Shown: one piece after another, positions 33,875-42,960 of the stretch
Numbering within the stretch: the stretch's first letter is position 1
Layout of the letters: the number at the start of each line of letters is the position of its first letter
DNA from: GCA-2693325 sp964011675
GTDB lineage: Bacteria > Latescibacterota > UBA2968 > UBA8231
Assembly: GCA_964011675.1 (NCBI GenBank)
Contig: CAXGPR010000007.1
Location: 1 to 64,000, forward strand
Length of the DNA: 64,000 nucleotides
Direction of reading: 5' to 3'
Translations under genes and position numbers: made by a program
Notes under the pieces: model-generated
Told to the model about the DNA's origin: nothing
What the model saw: the letters and a program-made list of their open reading frames with translations, nothing else
The model's database searches: none

Positions 33875-35380
33875 ATGGAGATACGCTCAGAAAAAATAGG
33901 CCTTGATCCCGAGAAACTGCGCCAGTTCCTCGAGCAGCAAATGAAGGACTCTCCCCCCCAACAGGCTGCTGCAACCGACGGCAGCACTTCAACGAATCCG
34001 TCAGAGGGTCCTCCGATCGAGTTTGACCTCATTCCAGAGGAACTGGAAGCCTATTTGGACCAATTTGTCATTCGTCAGAGTGAAGCAAAGGCCGTGCTGT
34101 CTACTAAAATCTGCACCCATTTTAATCGGCTCAAACTAGAAAAGGACGAAGATGAAGAAGCCATTGGCAATATAAAAAACAACGTCCTTCTCATCGGTCC
34201 AACCGGCGTAGGCAAGACGTATCTCATCAAACTAATAGCCCGCAAAATCGGCGTGCCATTCGTTAAAGGCGACGCAACAAAATTCAGCGAAACGGGCTAT
34301 GTCGGTGGCGATGTTGAAGATTTAGTACGCGACCTTGTCCGAGAGGCAGACGGCGATATAGCACGAGCAGAACACGGTATAATTTACATTGATGAAATAG
34401 ACAAGATTGCTTCGACGCGTGGTTTGAGCGGCCCCGATGTATCCCGCTCAGGCGTGCAGCGAAACCTACTCAAGCTCATGGAGGAAACTGAGGTTGACCT
34501 GAAATCGCCCCAAGATATAGCTTCTCAGATGGAAGCGGTTATGCAAATGCAACAATCAGGTAAAGTAGAGCGCAAAAAGGTTAACACGCGTAATATTTTG
34601 TTTATTGTAAGCGGTGCCTTTGCGGGACTCGACGAAATTATCTCTCGTCGCTTGAACAGGGGAGCGATCGGGTTTCAACTAGGCGATGAATCCACGTCAT
34701 CAGATTTACAGCCAGAGCAGTTATACCGCAACGTGCGCACGGAAGACCTGTTAGAATATGGTTTTGAATCAGAATTCATTGGCCGTCTGCCCGTGATCGC
34801 CATTTTACATGAATTGGGAAGAGAGGACTTACTCTCTATCCTGCGCAGTCCTAAGAGCAGTGTCATATTAGCCAAAAAACGCGATTTTAGAGCCTACGGC
34901 ATCGATATAGAATTCAGCAACGAAGCGCTAGAAATTATCGCAGCGCGTGCACACGAGGAAAAAACGGGTGCTCGTAGCCTTGTTGGTGCAATAGAGCGTG
35001 CCCTACTACCCTTCGAGAAAAAACTACCTTCGAGTGCAGTGCGACAGTTTACCATTGACGAAGCGGTAATCAACAAGCCGCAAGAGGAGCTAATCAATCT
35101 ACTTAGCACGTCTTCGCTGGGCAGTTTTTGTCAAAGTTTTTCACAAAAACATGGGATTGACCTACATATTGCTCCAGAGGCAGAAGCGCTGATCCTACAA
35201 ATTGCAGCTGAACAAAAGAACGAGCCAAGCCAACTGTGCGAGACCCTCTTCGCGGACTACGGACACGGCCTCAAGCTCGCAGAGCTAACAGAATACACTA
35301 TTTCAGCTGACGCCGTGCGAGACCCTCAAGAGGCGCTCAACCAACTTATTCGTGCATTCTACAACAGCTCGAACGAGTGA
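33875..35380 (+). CDS. ClpX-like AAA+ unfoldase with a duplicated C-terminal small domain, no zinc finger
   Basis: A 501-aa protein. The N-terminal zinc-binding domain of ClpX is absent. The AAA+ core has Walker A GPTGVGKT (108-115), pore loop GYVG (141-144), Walker B IIYIDEID (169-176), an IGF tripeptide (265-267) where ClpX docks on ClpP, FIGRLP, and sensor 2 GARSL (365-369). Family members end shortly after the small domain, but here a second segment (about 426-490) repeats residues 341-405: YGIDIEFSNEALEIIAA against HGIDLHIAPEAEALILQ with no gaps, and FTIDEAV..KPQE against YTISADAVRDPQE. The sensor-2 Arg of copy one is Ser in copy two. It faces the sigma-54 activator with 2 bp between stops. 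ClpP partnership is inferred from the IGF loop only. Confidence 0.9.
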   Translation: MEIRSEKIGLDPEKLRQFLEQQMKDSPPQQAAATDGSTSTNPSEGPPIEFDLIPEELEAYLDQFVIRQSEAKAVLSTKICTHFNRLKLEKDEDEEAIGNIKNNVLLIGPTGVGKTYLIKLIARKIGVPFVKGDATKFSETGYVGGDVEDLVRDLVREADGDIARAEHGIIYIDEIDKIASTRGLSGPDVSRSGVQRNLLKLMEETEVDLKSPQDIASQMEAVMQMQQSGKVERKKVNTRNILFIVSGAFAGLDEIISRRLNRGAIGFQLGDESTSSDLQPEQLYRNVRTEDLLEYGFESEFIGRLPVIAILHELGREDLLSILRSPKSSVILAKKRDFRAYGIDIEFSNEALEIIAARAHEEKTGARSLVGAIERALLPFEKKLPSSAVRQFTIDEAVINKPQEELINLLSTSSLGSFCQSFSQKHGIDLHIAPEAEALILQIAAEQKNEPSQLCETLFADYGHGLKLAELTEYTISADAVRDPQEALNQLIRAFYNSSNE

Positions 35381-35382
35381 GC

Positions 35383-36753
35383 TTAGCGCATATTATACTC
35401 AATTTCTTTTCGATAAAGCGTACTGAGGCCAATCTGAAGGATCTCTGCAGCGCGGCGACGATCATTGCCAACTGCTTTTAACGTCTCGCGTATAGCCATT
35501 TTTTCCATTTCTTTTATCGACATACCGACACGGAAACCGACTTCGGAGAACGTACGTTCACGGCGGTTTATGTAACGAGGAATATCATCAACCTGCAGCA
35601 TACCTTCACGTGAGGACATGACGACCATTCCCTCGATGCAATTTTTCAACTCACGCACATTACCCGGCCATTCATACTCGATAAGTATATCGAGAGCCCG
35701 AGCACTTATTCCGGAAAAAGATTTTTCGTTATCTTCTGCAAATTGACGCACAAACTCGTCAACAAGCAGCGGAATATCTTCGCGACACTCGCGTAAAGCA
35801 GGAACCTCAATAGTGATTACATTGAGTCGATAGAATAAATCCGCTCTATATGCACCAGAATCAACCATGCTGTCTAGATCTCGATGCGTAGCGGCAATAA
35901 GCCGAACATCGACCCCACGTGTCTGCGTGGCTCCCACTCGTTCAAATCGACCATCCTGTATGACCCGCAGTAGCTTTACCTGCGTGGGCGGCGGTATATC
36001 TCCTACTTCATCGAGAAAGAGCGTCCCCTCATCTGCGAGCTCAAAGCGTCCCTTTCGCGCTGTCGCTGCGCCAGTGAATGCTCCCTTTTCGTGACCAAAT
36101 AATTCACTCTCGACCACCCCCTCTGGCAACGCACCACAGTTTACTTCGACAAACGCCTCACCACGCCGCCTGCTTTGCTGATGAATAGCTTTGGCCACCT
36201 CACCTTTTCCCGTACCTGTCTCGCCTCGGATCAAAACACTCGTTTTTGACTGCGCTACCTGCTCTACCTGACGATAAATTCGCTGCCAAGCCGAAGAGCG
36301 ACGTGCAATGCCACCAAATCGATAGCGTTCGTCTAAACGACGCTGAAGATTGGACACTTCCCCCACGAGCTGCTGATAAGAGAGCCCTCGCTCTAAAACA
36401 GCTTTTATCTTTGCAAAATTGAGCGGCATCAGCTGAAAATCATAGGCCCCTTCGCGCATAGCTTCTATACCCAGCTCAATCTCTTCCGGTGTAGCTATGG
36501 CGATCGCACATATAGACGCATTACGCTCACGCGCCACCTTTTGCAGGCGCAGTCCATCAATCCGAGTCTGCCTTAGTGGATAAATAAGCGCGTTTACAAC
36601 CTCGGTATCTAAAATATCATACGCGCTTTGTCCCTCGTGTACCCAGAGGACATCTGCCTCATCTTCCTCGAGAGAAACTACGAGCTCTTTCGCAGATTTA
36701 GACTCTGGCAGTACTACTAAAATGCGCGGACGCGGAACCGATATCTCACTCAC
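35383..36753 (-). CDS. Sigma-54-dependent transcriptional activator with degenerate receiver domain
   Basis: A 456-aa NtrC-type protein. The AAA+ domain is intact: Walker A GETGTGK (177-183), sigma-54 contact loop GAFTGA (224-229), Walker B TLFLDEVGD, FYRLNVI, and WPGNVRELKN. The C-terminus has a Fis-type helix-turn-helix (RRAAEILQIGLSTLYRK). The N-terminal domain (10-120) folds like a receiver, but the acidic pair is Leu15-Pro16, the phosphorylation Asp is Pro59 (IYPLRQTRIDG), and the conserved Lys is Met109. It cannot be phosphorylated in the normal way and is probably controlled by ligand, partner or level. Lon lies 16 bp upstream on the same strand. Confidence 0.93.
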   Translation of the reverse strand: MSEISVPRPRILVVLPESKSAKELVVSLEEDEADVLWVHEGQSAYDILDTEVVNALIYPLRQTRIDGLRLQKVARERNASICAIAIATPEEIELGIEAMREGAYDFQLMPLNFAKIKAVLERGLSYQQLVGEVSNLQRRLDERYRFGGIARRSSAWQRIYRQVEQVAQSKTSVLIRGETGTGKGEVAKAIHQQSRRRGEAFVEVNCGALPEGVVESELFGHEKGAFTGAATARKGRFELADEGTLFLDEVGDIPPPTQVKLLRVIQDGRFERVGATQTRGVDVRLIAATHRDLDSMVDSGAYRADLFYRLNVITIEVPALRECREDIPLLVDEFVRQFAEDNEKSFSGISARALDILIEYEWPGNVRELKNCIEGMVVMSSREGMLQVDDIPRYINRRERTFSEVGFRVGMSIKEMEKMAIRETLKAVGNDRRRAAEILQIGLSTLYRKEIEYNMR

Positions 36754-36769
36754 TAACCGTCTTCTCCCC

Positions 36770-39124
36770 TTAAGCTGCTGCGCGGCGTATTTCCTTGCCT
36801 TCTATACAGGCGGCAAAAACCTCGTCCAATTCACCCACTAGCACAATGTCCATTTTCCGTCGAACTTTGGACGGAATTTCTTCTAAATCGCGCTCGTTTG
36901 CTCGCGGCAGTATAACTCTTTTTAGGCCCGAGCGATGTGCAGCTAACACTTTTTCTTTAACCCCCCCAACAGGTAGTACTCGCCCACGCAGCGTTATTTC
37001 CCCGGTCATTGCCACATCATCACGCACGCAGCGCCTAGTGAACAGAGACAGCAGAGCCGTCGTAACCGCAACGCCAGCAGACGGACCATCTTTAGGAATA
37101 GCCCCCGCCGGAAGGTGAATGTGGATATCGTGCGTATCAAAGAAATCGTCTTCTATTTTCCACTTTGCAGCGTGGGTTCGAATATAAGACAGTGCTATTT
37201 GGGCAGACTCCCGCATGACATCACCAAGCTGTCCCGTCAACGTTAACCCCTTTCCACCTCTCATTTGCGTTGCTTCGACATACATAACCTCTCCGCCTAC
37301 TGGAGTCCAAGCTAACCCAGCAACTAGACCCGGCATTCCTAGCTCTTCTGTAGCAGACTCCCGAACCACAACGGATCCAAGGTAGCGGCCTAGGCTTTCT
37401 TCAGTTACGTTAAAGGGGCCCCGCTGTCCCCTAACTACTTCACGCGCTATTTTTCTACAGAGACGGCCCACCTCACGGTTTAAATTACGCACGCCTGCCT
37501 CTTGAGTATATCCGCGAATAAGCTGACGAATTACCGGTTCCTCTACCGACACCTTTCGACGGGCCAAACCGTGCTCACGCAGTTGTCTACTTATAATGTG
37601 ATTTTGCACAATATGCACCTTTTCGTCTTCCGTATAGCCAAAGAGTTGAATTACTTCCAATCGGTCGCGGAGAGCAGGTGGAATAGTATCAAGCTGATTC
37701 GCTGTTGCTACGAAGGTCACATCGGAAAGGTCAAAGGGAACATCTAAATAATGATCCCTAAAACGGTCATTTTGTTCGGGATCGAGCACCTCGAGCAAAG
37801 CGGCCGCGGGATCGCCACGAAAGTCTGAACCTATTTTGTCCAGTTCGTCCAGCATAAATACCGGATTCTTTGTACCAACTTTTCGCAACGATTGGATTAT
37901 ACGCCCTGGTAGCGCTCCAATATAAGTCCTTCGATGACCGCGTATTTCGGATTCATCGCGGACTCCACCAAGAGAAAAGTGGACAAACTTACGCCCCATA
38001 GCTCGTGCAATGGATCGGCCCAACGACGTCTTTCCCACGCCGGGTGGACCAACAAAGCAAAAGATCGGGCTTTTTGAAGACTTCTTCAGAGTGCGCACTG
38101 AAAGGAACTCAAGCACCCGTTCCTTCACTCTTTCTAACCCTTCGTGATCGGCATCCAACACGTGCCGACTTCGTTCCAAATCGACCCGCTCAATAGACTT
38201 CTTGTACCAGGGCATATCAAGAAGACATTCCAGATACGTGCGAGCCACTGAGTATTCTGCCGCACTCTCAGTCATATGGGATAGGCGATCAAACTCTCTC
38301 TGTGCTTCGAGACGCACTTCGTCAGGCAGTTTAGCTCTCTTTAGCCTATTTCGTAGACGGTCTAAGTCCTCATCCCCATCACCCAGTTCTTGCTGTATCA
38401 CTCGCATCTGTTCACGCAAATAACTTTCGCGCTGGGCTTGTCCCATCTCCTCTTCAATTTGTCCTTGAATTTGGTTACTCATCTCTAAAATCGACAGTTC
38501 TCGATTAAGCAACCAGGTGAGGCGCCTAAGACGCGCAACGACTGACTTCTGAGCTAGGAGTTCCTGTTTCTTAGAAAGAGAGATATCTAATCCAGAGGCT
38601 ATAAAATCCGCTAGATGGCCTGGATCCTTCTCTAGGTTGATAGCCCTAACCTGCAGTTCTTCGCTTAGTTTTGGTACGAGTCCCACCATCTTTTGAAATT
38701 GCTGTGATAGATTGTAAGCAAGAGCCTGCTCTTCTCGACTATCCACCAACTCATCATCTACGGATGTTCCCCGAGCTATTATATAGGGATCTTCTTGTAT
38801 TAACTCGTCCATGTGAACGCGCTGGAGACCCCGCAAAACAAGCTGCATATTGCCATCAGGCAACTTAAATGCCCTCTCAATCTCGACCACAATGCCCATC
38901 TCGTGCAGGCGTCCCCAGTCAGGGTTTTCTTCGCCCGCATCAGTCTGTAGAACTGCAAATAGACGCTTTTTTCCAGCAAGTACATCTGCCACTAAGTTAA
39001 GCGAACTTTTACGCCCAATTAGAATTTGAGACGGCACACCGGGAAAGATAACCACATTGCGCAACGGCAATACGGGAAGTTGATACGGGCTCTTATCTGT
39101 AACCTGCGACTTCGTTTTATTCAT
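36770..39124 (-). CDS. lon: Lon ATP-dependent protease
   Basis: A 784-aa LonA. N-terminal substrate domain (YQLPVLPLRNVVIFPG), AAA+ module (FVGPPGVGKTSLGRSIARAMG; FMLDELDKIGSDFRGDPAAALLEVLDPEQN), and the C-terminal protease with the catalytic Ser682 in PKDGPSAG and Lys725 in GGVKEKVLAA. Length matches E. coli Lon (784). It degrades misfolded and regulatory proteins. A perfect 8-bp inverted repeat with 11-bp spacer lies 105-132 bp upstream of the ATG. It precedes the sigma-54 activator gene and may be co-transcribed with it. Confidence 0.97.
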   Translation of the reverse strand: MNKTKSQVTDKSPYQLPVLPLRNVVIFPGVPSQILIGRKSSLNLVADVLAGKKRLFAVLQTDAGEENPDWGRLHEMGIVVEIERAFKLPDGNMQLVLRGLQRVHMDELIQEDPYIIARGTSVDDELVDSREEQALAYNLSQQFQKMVGLVPKLSEELQVRAINLEKDPGHLADFIASGLDISLSKKQELLAQKSVVARLRRLTWLLNRELSILEMSNQIQGQIEEEMGQAQRESYLREQMRVIQQELGDGDEDLDRLRNRLKRAKLPDEVRLEAQREFDRLSHMTESAAEYSVARTYLECLLDMPWYKKSIERVDLERSRHVLDADHEGLERVKERVLEFLSVRTLKKSSKSPIFCFVGPPGVGKTSLGRSIARAMGRKFVHFSLGGVRDESEIRGHRRTYIGALPGRIIQSLRKVGTKNPVFMLDELDKIGSDFRGDPAAALLEVLDPEQNDRFRDHYLDVPFDLSDVTFVATANQLDTIPPALRDRLEVIQLFGYTEDEKVHIVQNHIISRQLREHGLARRKVSVEEPVIRQLIRGYTQEAGVRNLNREVGRLCRKIAREVVRGQRGPFNVTEESLGRYLGSVVVRESATEELGMPGLVAGLAWTPVGGEVMYVEATQMRGGKGLTLTGQLGDVMRESAQIALSYIRTHAAKWKIEDDFFDTHDIHIHLPAGAIPKDGPSAGVAVTTALLSLFTRRCVRDDVAMTGEITLRGRVLPVGGVKEKVLAAHRSGLKRVILPRANERDLEEIPSKVRRKMDIVLVGELDEVFAACIEGKEIRRAAA

Positions 39125-39229
39125 TCAAAAAAACCTGATTAAATTGTTAATTTCTCCTCCGTGACCAATATTAGGCAATATCTGTGCCTGTATATTTTTC
39201 AAAAAAAACTGACAAAATGGCAAAGTACA

Positions 39230-39256
39230 AATGACATTATTGTAATACATGTCATT
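39230..39256. promoter_or_regulatory. Perfect inverted repeat in the divergent lon / PilZ-like intergenic region (operator candidate)
   Basis: AATGACAT, 11 bases, ATGTCATT. Both arms are perfect. The 27-bp span and AT-rich spacer fit a dimeric repressor or activator site. It does not match CIRCE (TTAGCACTC arms). It could act on lon, on the divergent PilZ-like gene, or both. Confidence 0.5.
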
Positions 39257-39415
39257 AAGGCTAGAAATGTGACGCTTACATATGAAATGGAGCTTATCTT
39301 GGTCTGCTTGCTATTGTAAGTGTTTACTCATATTATAAAGTCTATAGTCTTGTGAATTCTAAAAATAACTGCCTGTTATCCATACACAGATGGGCACAAC
39401 AAAGCCAGCTTTTCA

Positions 39416-40915
39416 ATGTTTGCTTTTCTAACCGGTCGAAAAAAGCGGGGAGCGACCTTTAAGCCACAGCAGGAAGTAGACAAGCTAGTGGAATTGAGTC
39501 CTCCCTCTGCTTTGCTCTTTTTGTCAGATGATGAGAGTAACGATCAGAGCGAACCACTCGGTAAAGTATTTTTCCTCCGCAAAGAGAAAAAGCTCTATAC
39601 ACAGCGCAACCATCTCTATATGACGAAGCCCAACAATCTGAAGGTTTCCAAGGATCAGAACCTGACATTCAAACACGTATCGCTGCGGTTCATGAATAAA
39701 CGTGTTCCCTATCGCTTGGATTGCAAGATTGTGGGACGCTTTCGACTTCTCCCAGAAGTCGTTGAGACGTTAGACTTTAACACAAAATCTGCCTATAAAC
39801 TAGTACCAACAAGCACGCTAAAAAAACAAGATCAACGACAGTTTTTTCGCTATACGCTAAAGAACTACGGTGATTCCCGCATTCCCTTAACTACACATAT
39901 AGGCTTTGATCTATACATTCGCAAAACAGATCAATCATTTCCCAAGCATAGTACACTACCGGTCATCCTAAAAGATATTGTTCCTATTGATTTCAAAAAA
40001 GTTGAGGGGAACCAACAATTCGCAACGCATGACGCCATCAACGCGTTTCGCAGCATCATGCTAAAAAAACAGCCACACGATCGTAAGATAGCTGCAAGTA
40101 AAATAGATAAAGACGAATCAAATAGTCTTATGAAGCGCAAAGACGAAGAACTGTTGTTAGGTGACCTCAACCTACTCGGCATGGAGATGGAGTCGTTGCG
40201 CGATGTATTATATCTGAAAAAATCGGCAAAAGCTCAGCTAAAGAAAGGCAAGGAAAGCCCCTTTGGTATGAAACCAGGGGAAAAAGTTATTACTAATTTT
40301 AAACACAGCAACGAGTATTACCAAATGCTTGTAGAAGTGATGGAAGCACGGACGCAGAACGAGACCGTGCGACCAGTAGAGTTACCAAGAAAAGAAACTG
40401 GCCTGAAGGCAAACTTGATCAATTATAGCGTCGGCGGCGCGCTGATTGAAAGTAGTCCAGAATTCCTTCAATTCGTACTCGGAGATCAATGCCCGAGTAA
40501 CGCCGATTCAGAAATCGATTATGAAGGAGAATATTGGGAAAACGCTTTCAGACAATTAGAGTTACCAGTAATTCACCTCACCTTCTATCCGAAGATTCAT
40601 TTTCCAGATGCTTTACAGCGCTTTAAGCCTGAGTTGCCCTTCAAAGTCCGCGTCCTAGCACAGATTGTCCGAACCCACATACATCAAGTTGGCGAGCGTA
40701 AGGTATTACAACACGGTTTACAGTTCTGTTACGAACCGCAGGGCATCCCGCTTTACAAAGACGATGGAGTTGACTGGCGCTATAGTCGTTATATACGTGA
40801 CAACGAGCACTTTAAAAAAGCCCATAGCCGGCTCAGTCAACTGTACGGTTATCTGGAAAATCAAAGCATCACTAGAAGAACGACCGATCAAAAGAAACCT
40901 AAAAAGCGCACGTAA
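39416..40915 (+). CDS. PilZ/YcgR-like protein with split PilZ domain
   Basis: A 499-aa cytoplasmic protein without signal or membrane segments. Residues 75-140 resemble the N-terminal YcgR-like domain (LTFKHVSLRFMNKRVPYRLDCKIVGR), followed by the c-di-GMP-type arginine motif RxxxR (RQFFR, 141-145). The second half of the motif, normally [DN]xSxxG about 30 residues later, is NYSVGG at 336-341, so about 160 extra charged, helical residues sit inside the PilZ barrel (KKSAKAQLKKGKESPF and similar). The last 20 residues are basic. Binding of c-di-GMP is possible, since both half-motifs are kept, but unproven. It is divergent from lon. Confidence 0.65.
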   Translation: MFAFLTGRKKRGATFKPQQEVDKLVELSPPSALLFLSDDESNDQSEPLGKVFFLRKEKKLYTQRNHLYMTKPNNLKVSKDQNLTFKHVSLRFMNKRVPYRLDCKIVGRFRLLPEVVETLDFNTKSAYKLVPTSTLKKQDQRQFFRYTLKNYGDSRIPLTTHIGFDLYIRKTDQSFPKHSTLPVILKDIVPIDFKKVEGNQQFATHDAINAFRSIMLKKQPHDRKIAASKIDKDESNSLMKRKDEELLLGDLNLLGMEMESLRDVLYLKKSAKAQLKKGKESPFGMKPGEKVITNFKHSNEYYQMLVEVMEARTQNETVRPVELPRKETGLKANLINYSVGGALIESSPEFLQFVLGDQCPSNADSEIDYEGEYWENAFRQLELPVIHLTFYPKIHFPDALQRFKPELPFKVRVLAQIVRTHIHQVGERKVLQHGLQFCYEPQGIPLYKDDGVDWRYSRYIRDNEHFKKAHSRLSQLYGYLENQSITRRTTDQKKPKKRT

Positions 40916-40934
40916 TTTGACGCGCGCTTTTTCA
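40901..40934 (+). terminator. Intrinsic terminator overlapping the stop of the PilZ-like gene
   Basis: AAAAAGCGCACG and CGCGCGCTTTTT pair with one mismatch around TAATTTGA, and a T run closes the stem. The left arm lies inside the last codons. Confidence 0.7.
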
Positions 40935-41077
40935 ACGGTCGAAACTCGTCGCCACTTAGCTTCCCGAATTCTTTCCGCTTATTTGCGAGTCGCCTTTTAT
41001 CTAAAAAAATTTTCGTATCTCATCACATTGAATGATAACTTCGCCACACATTTGAAACGATATTGACTCGGTGTTTC

Positions 41078-42427
41078 TCAGTCAATCCTTTTCATCTCAC
41101 AAACAACTTCACAGTGAGGCGTCTGAGGAAACATGTCAACGGGCTGCACTCGGCCTATGCCATAGCCATAATCCTTCAAGACATACGCATTTTCAGCTAG
41201 CGTCTGTGGATTACATGATACATATAGGATGCGGGGTGACTGCATTTGTCCTAGTGCTGAAAGCACATTCTTATGAAGACCTGGCCGAGGCGGATCAACG
41301 ACGACCAAGTTAAAATATCTCTCTCGGATTAAAATGAGTTCTTCCTCAGCTTTTCCAACAATGAACGAACAGTTCTCGATTCCATTCCGCTCTGCGTTTA
41401 ACCGAGCATCTACGACGGCTTCTTCAACTATTTCTATCCCCAAGACATACTCAGCACGATCAGCCAAGTGCAAACTTATGGACCCAGTACCGCAGTATAG
41501 ATCTAACGTCTTCCCTATTCCTTCTCCAGCCCAATCAGCAATTAAACTATACAAGCTTTCCGCCTGAAGTGAATTGGTCTGAAAAAATGACTGAGGAGAA
41601 ATATCAAAACGAATAGATCCACATGATTCCTCTATCGCCCCTTCACCCCAGAGAACAAACTCTTTTTCCCCTTTAGCAACCTGCGCCTTTCCTGTATGCA
41701 GGGTAATTATTAAAGAATCTATTTCTGAAATTTCTTGCCTTAGGCGATTTGCCAGTATTTCAACTCCCTCCTCCGGATAATTTGAAACGACCAGATTAAC
41801 CAGCACTTGATTACTTTCCTTGGCTTCTCGTATTACTAGAAATCGAAGTAGGCCACTGTGAGTTTTTAGATTATACGCACTCAGATCCAGTTCATTGGCT
41901 ATTCTCCGTACATTTTCCACAATCTTATTTGATAGTGGGGATTGTAAGTGACACGATTCAACATCAAAAATTCGATTGAACTTGCCTCTCATATGTAGAC
42001 CCAGTTGTATATTTCCATCGCGATCACAACCAAACGAGTACTCCATTTTATTGCGGTAGAAGAAAGGAGCGTGACTCGGAATTGTTGGTCTTACTTCAAC
42101 GTCATGGAAACCGTATTTTTGTAGCGCATTCCGAACCATGCGCCCTTTTAACAACAGTTGGTCTTCATAAGATAAATCCTGCCAGCGACATCCACCACAT
42201 AGACCAAAATGAGTACACTGAGCTTCTTTGCGTGGCATTCCGTGGTCGATATAGTCCGTGATTTCAACATCAACTCGCCCTCGTCTTTTTTTTATAACCC
42301 TGCCTTTAATCTTATCGCCGGGAACAGCTCGACGGACAATAATATCTCGCTCATCAACAATACCACGCCCATCTCCTCTATGATCTAAATCAATAATGTC
42401 AACTTCTATTTCATCACCGCGTTTCAT
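41078..42427 (-). CDS. rlmD: 23S rRNA (uracil-C5)-methyltransferase, RlmD type
   Basis: A 449-aa enzyme. An N-terminal TRAM domain (DEIEVDIIDLDHRGDGRGIV) is followed by a four-Cys iron-sulfur site: Cys71, Cys77 and Cys80 in CTHFGLCGGC, and Cys159 in DVESCHLQ. The SAM domain has LDLYCGTGSISLHLA and VVDPPRPGLH, with catalytic Cys405 in LYVSCNPQTLAEN and the C-terminal base region TPHCE. It methylates uracil (position 1939 in E. coli 23S numbering); RlmC-type specificity cannot be excluded. It lies downstream of the terminator of the ribosomal operon and so needs its own promoter in the 33 bp in between or the terminator to leak. Confidence 0.92.
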   Translation of the reverse strand: MKRGDEIEVDIIDLDHRGDGRGIVDERDIIVRRAVPGDKIKGRVIKKRRGRVDVEITDYIDHGMPRKEAQCTHFGLCGGCRWQDLSYEDQLLLKGRMVRNALQKYGFHDVEVRPTIPSHAPFFYRNKMEYSFGCDRDGNIQLGLHMRGKFNRIFDVESCHLQSPLSNKIVENVRRIANELDLSAYNLKTHSGLLRFLVIREAKESNQVLVNLVVSNYPEEGVEILANRLRQEISEIDSLIITLHTGKAQVAKGEKEFVLWGEGAIEESCGSIRFDISPQSFFQTNSLQAESLYSLIADWAGEGIGKTLDLYCGTGSISLHLADRAEYVLGIEIVEEAVVDARLNAERNGIENCSFIVGKAEEELILIRERYFNLVVVDPPRPGLHKNVLSALGQMQSPRILYVSCNPQTLAENAYVLKDYGYGIGRVQPVDMFPQTPHCEVVCEMKRID

Positions 42428-42460
42428 CGCCCAATTCTCACCATATGACTATAAACAAAA

Positions 42461-42493
42461 TAAACGGGGCGAGAATTACTCTCGCCCCGTTTA
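42461..42493 (-). terminator. Strong intrinsic terminator after rplQ, end of the ribosomal supercluster
   Basis: A perfect 14-bp stem (TAAACGGGGCGAGA with TCTCGCCCCGTTTA, 5-base loop) is followed on the minus strand by TTTTG and further T-rich sequence. It lies 27 bp after the rplQ stop. Confidence 0.93.
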
Positions 42494-42519
42494 TACCTAA
42501 TATAAAATGTAGATCTGAA

Positions 42520-42939
42520 TTATTCTTCTGTAGCACCTTCCGTTGCGACAGTTTCTTCTTCAGTAGACGTAACCGCCGCCCCCGGTCGATCCACTAACTC
42601 GATGATACTCATAAATGTACCATCACCGCGACGTGGCCCCAACTTAACTATTCGAGTGTATCCCCCACTGCGACTTTTATAACGGGGTCCTAATTCATCA
42701 AAAAGCTTAGAGACAACCTGTTTGTCCGCAACGAACCGTAGCACCTGACGGCGCGCGTGCAGGTCACCCCGCTTGGCAAAGGTGATCATACGCTCTGCCG
42801 AGCGGCGAAGTTCTTTAGCACGCGTGTGCGTTGTCGTAATTTTTTCCTCAGACAAAAGCGACGTAACCATGTTGGACATCATAGCTTTTCTATGAGAAGG
42901 GTTACGACCGAGCTTTGCTATTTTCTTTCCATGTCTCAT
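42520..42939 (-). CDS. rplQ: 50S ribosomal protein L17
   Basis: A 139-aa protein beginning MRHGKKIAKLGRNPSHRKAM, the L17 signature, with the core FDELGPRYKSRSGGYTRI. A 25-residue Glu/Thr/Ala-rich acidic tail extends beyond the usual end. It is last in the alpha operon, 21 bp after rpoA. Confidence 0.97.
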   Translation of the reverse strand: MRHGKKIAKLGRNPSHRKAMMSNMVTSLLSEEKITTTHTRAKELRRSAERMITFAKRGDLHARRQVLRFVADKQVVSKLFDELGPRYKSRSGGYTRIVKLGPRRGDGTFMSIIELVDRPGAAVTSTEEETVATEGATEE

Positions 42940-42960
42940 CTTTTATCTCTCAACTTACGC

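Noticed and set aside
41062..41086. Hairpin ATTGACT...AGTCAAT overlapping the rlmD stop
   Set aside because: The stem is short and no T run follows in the direction of rlmD; probably chance.
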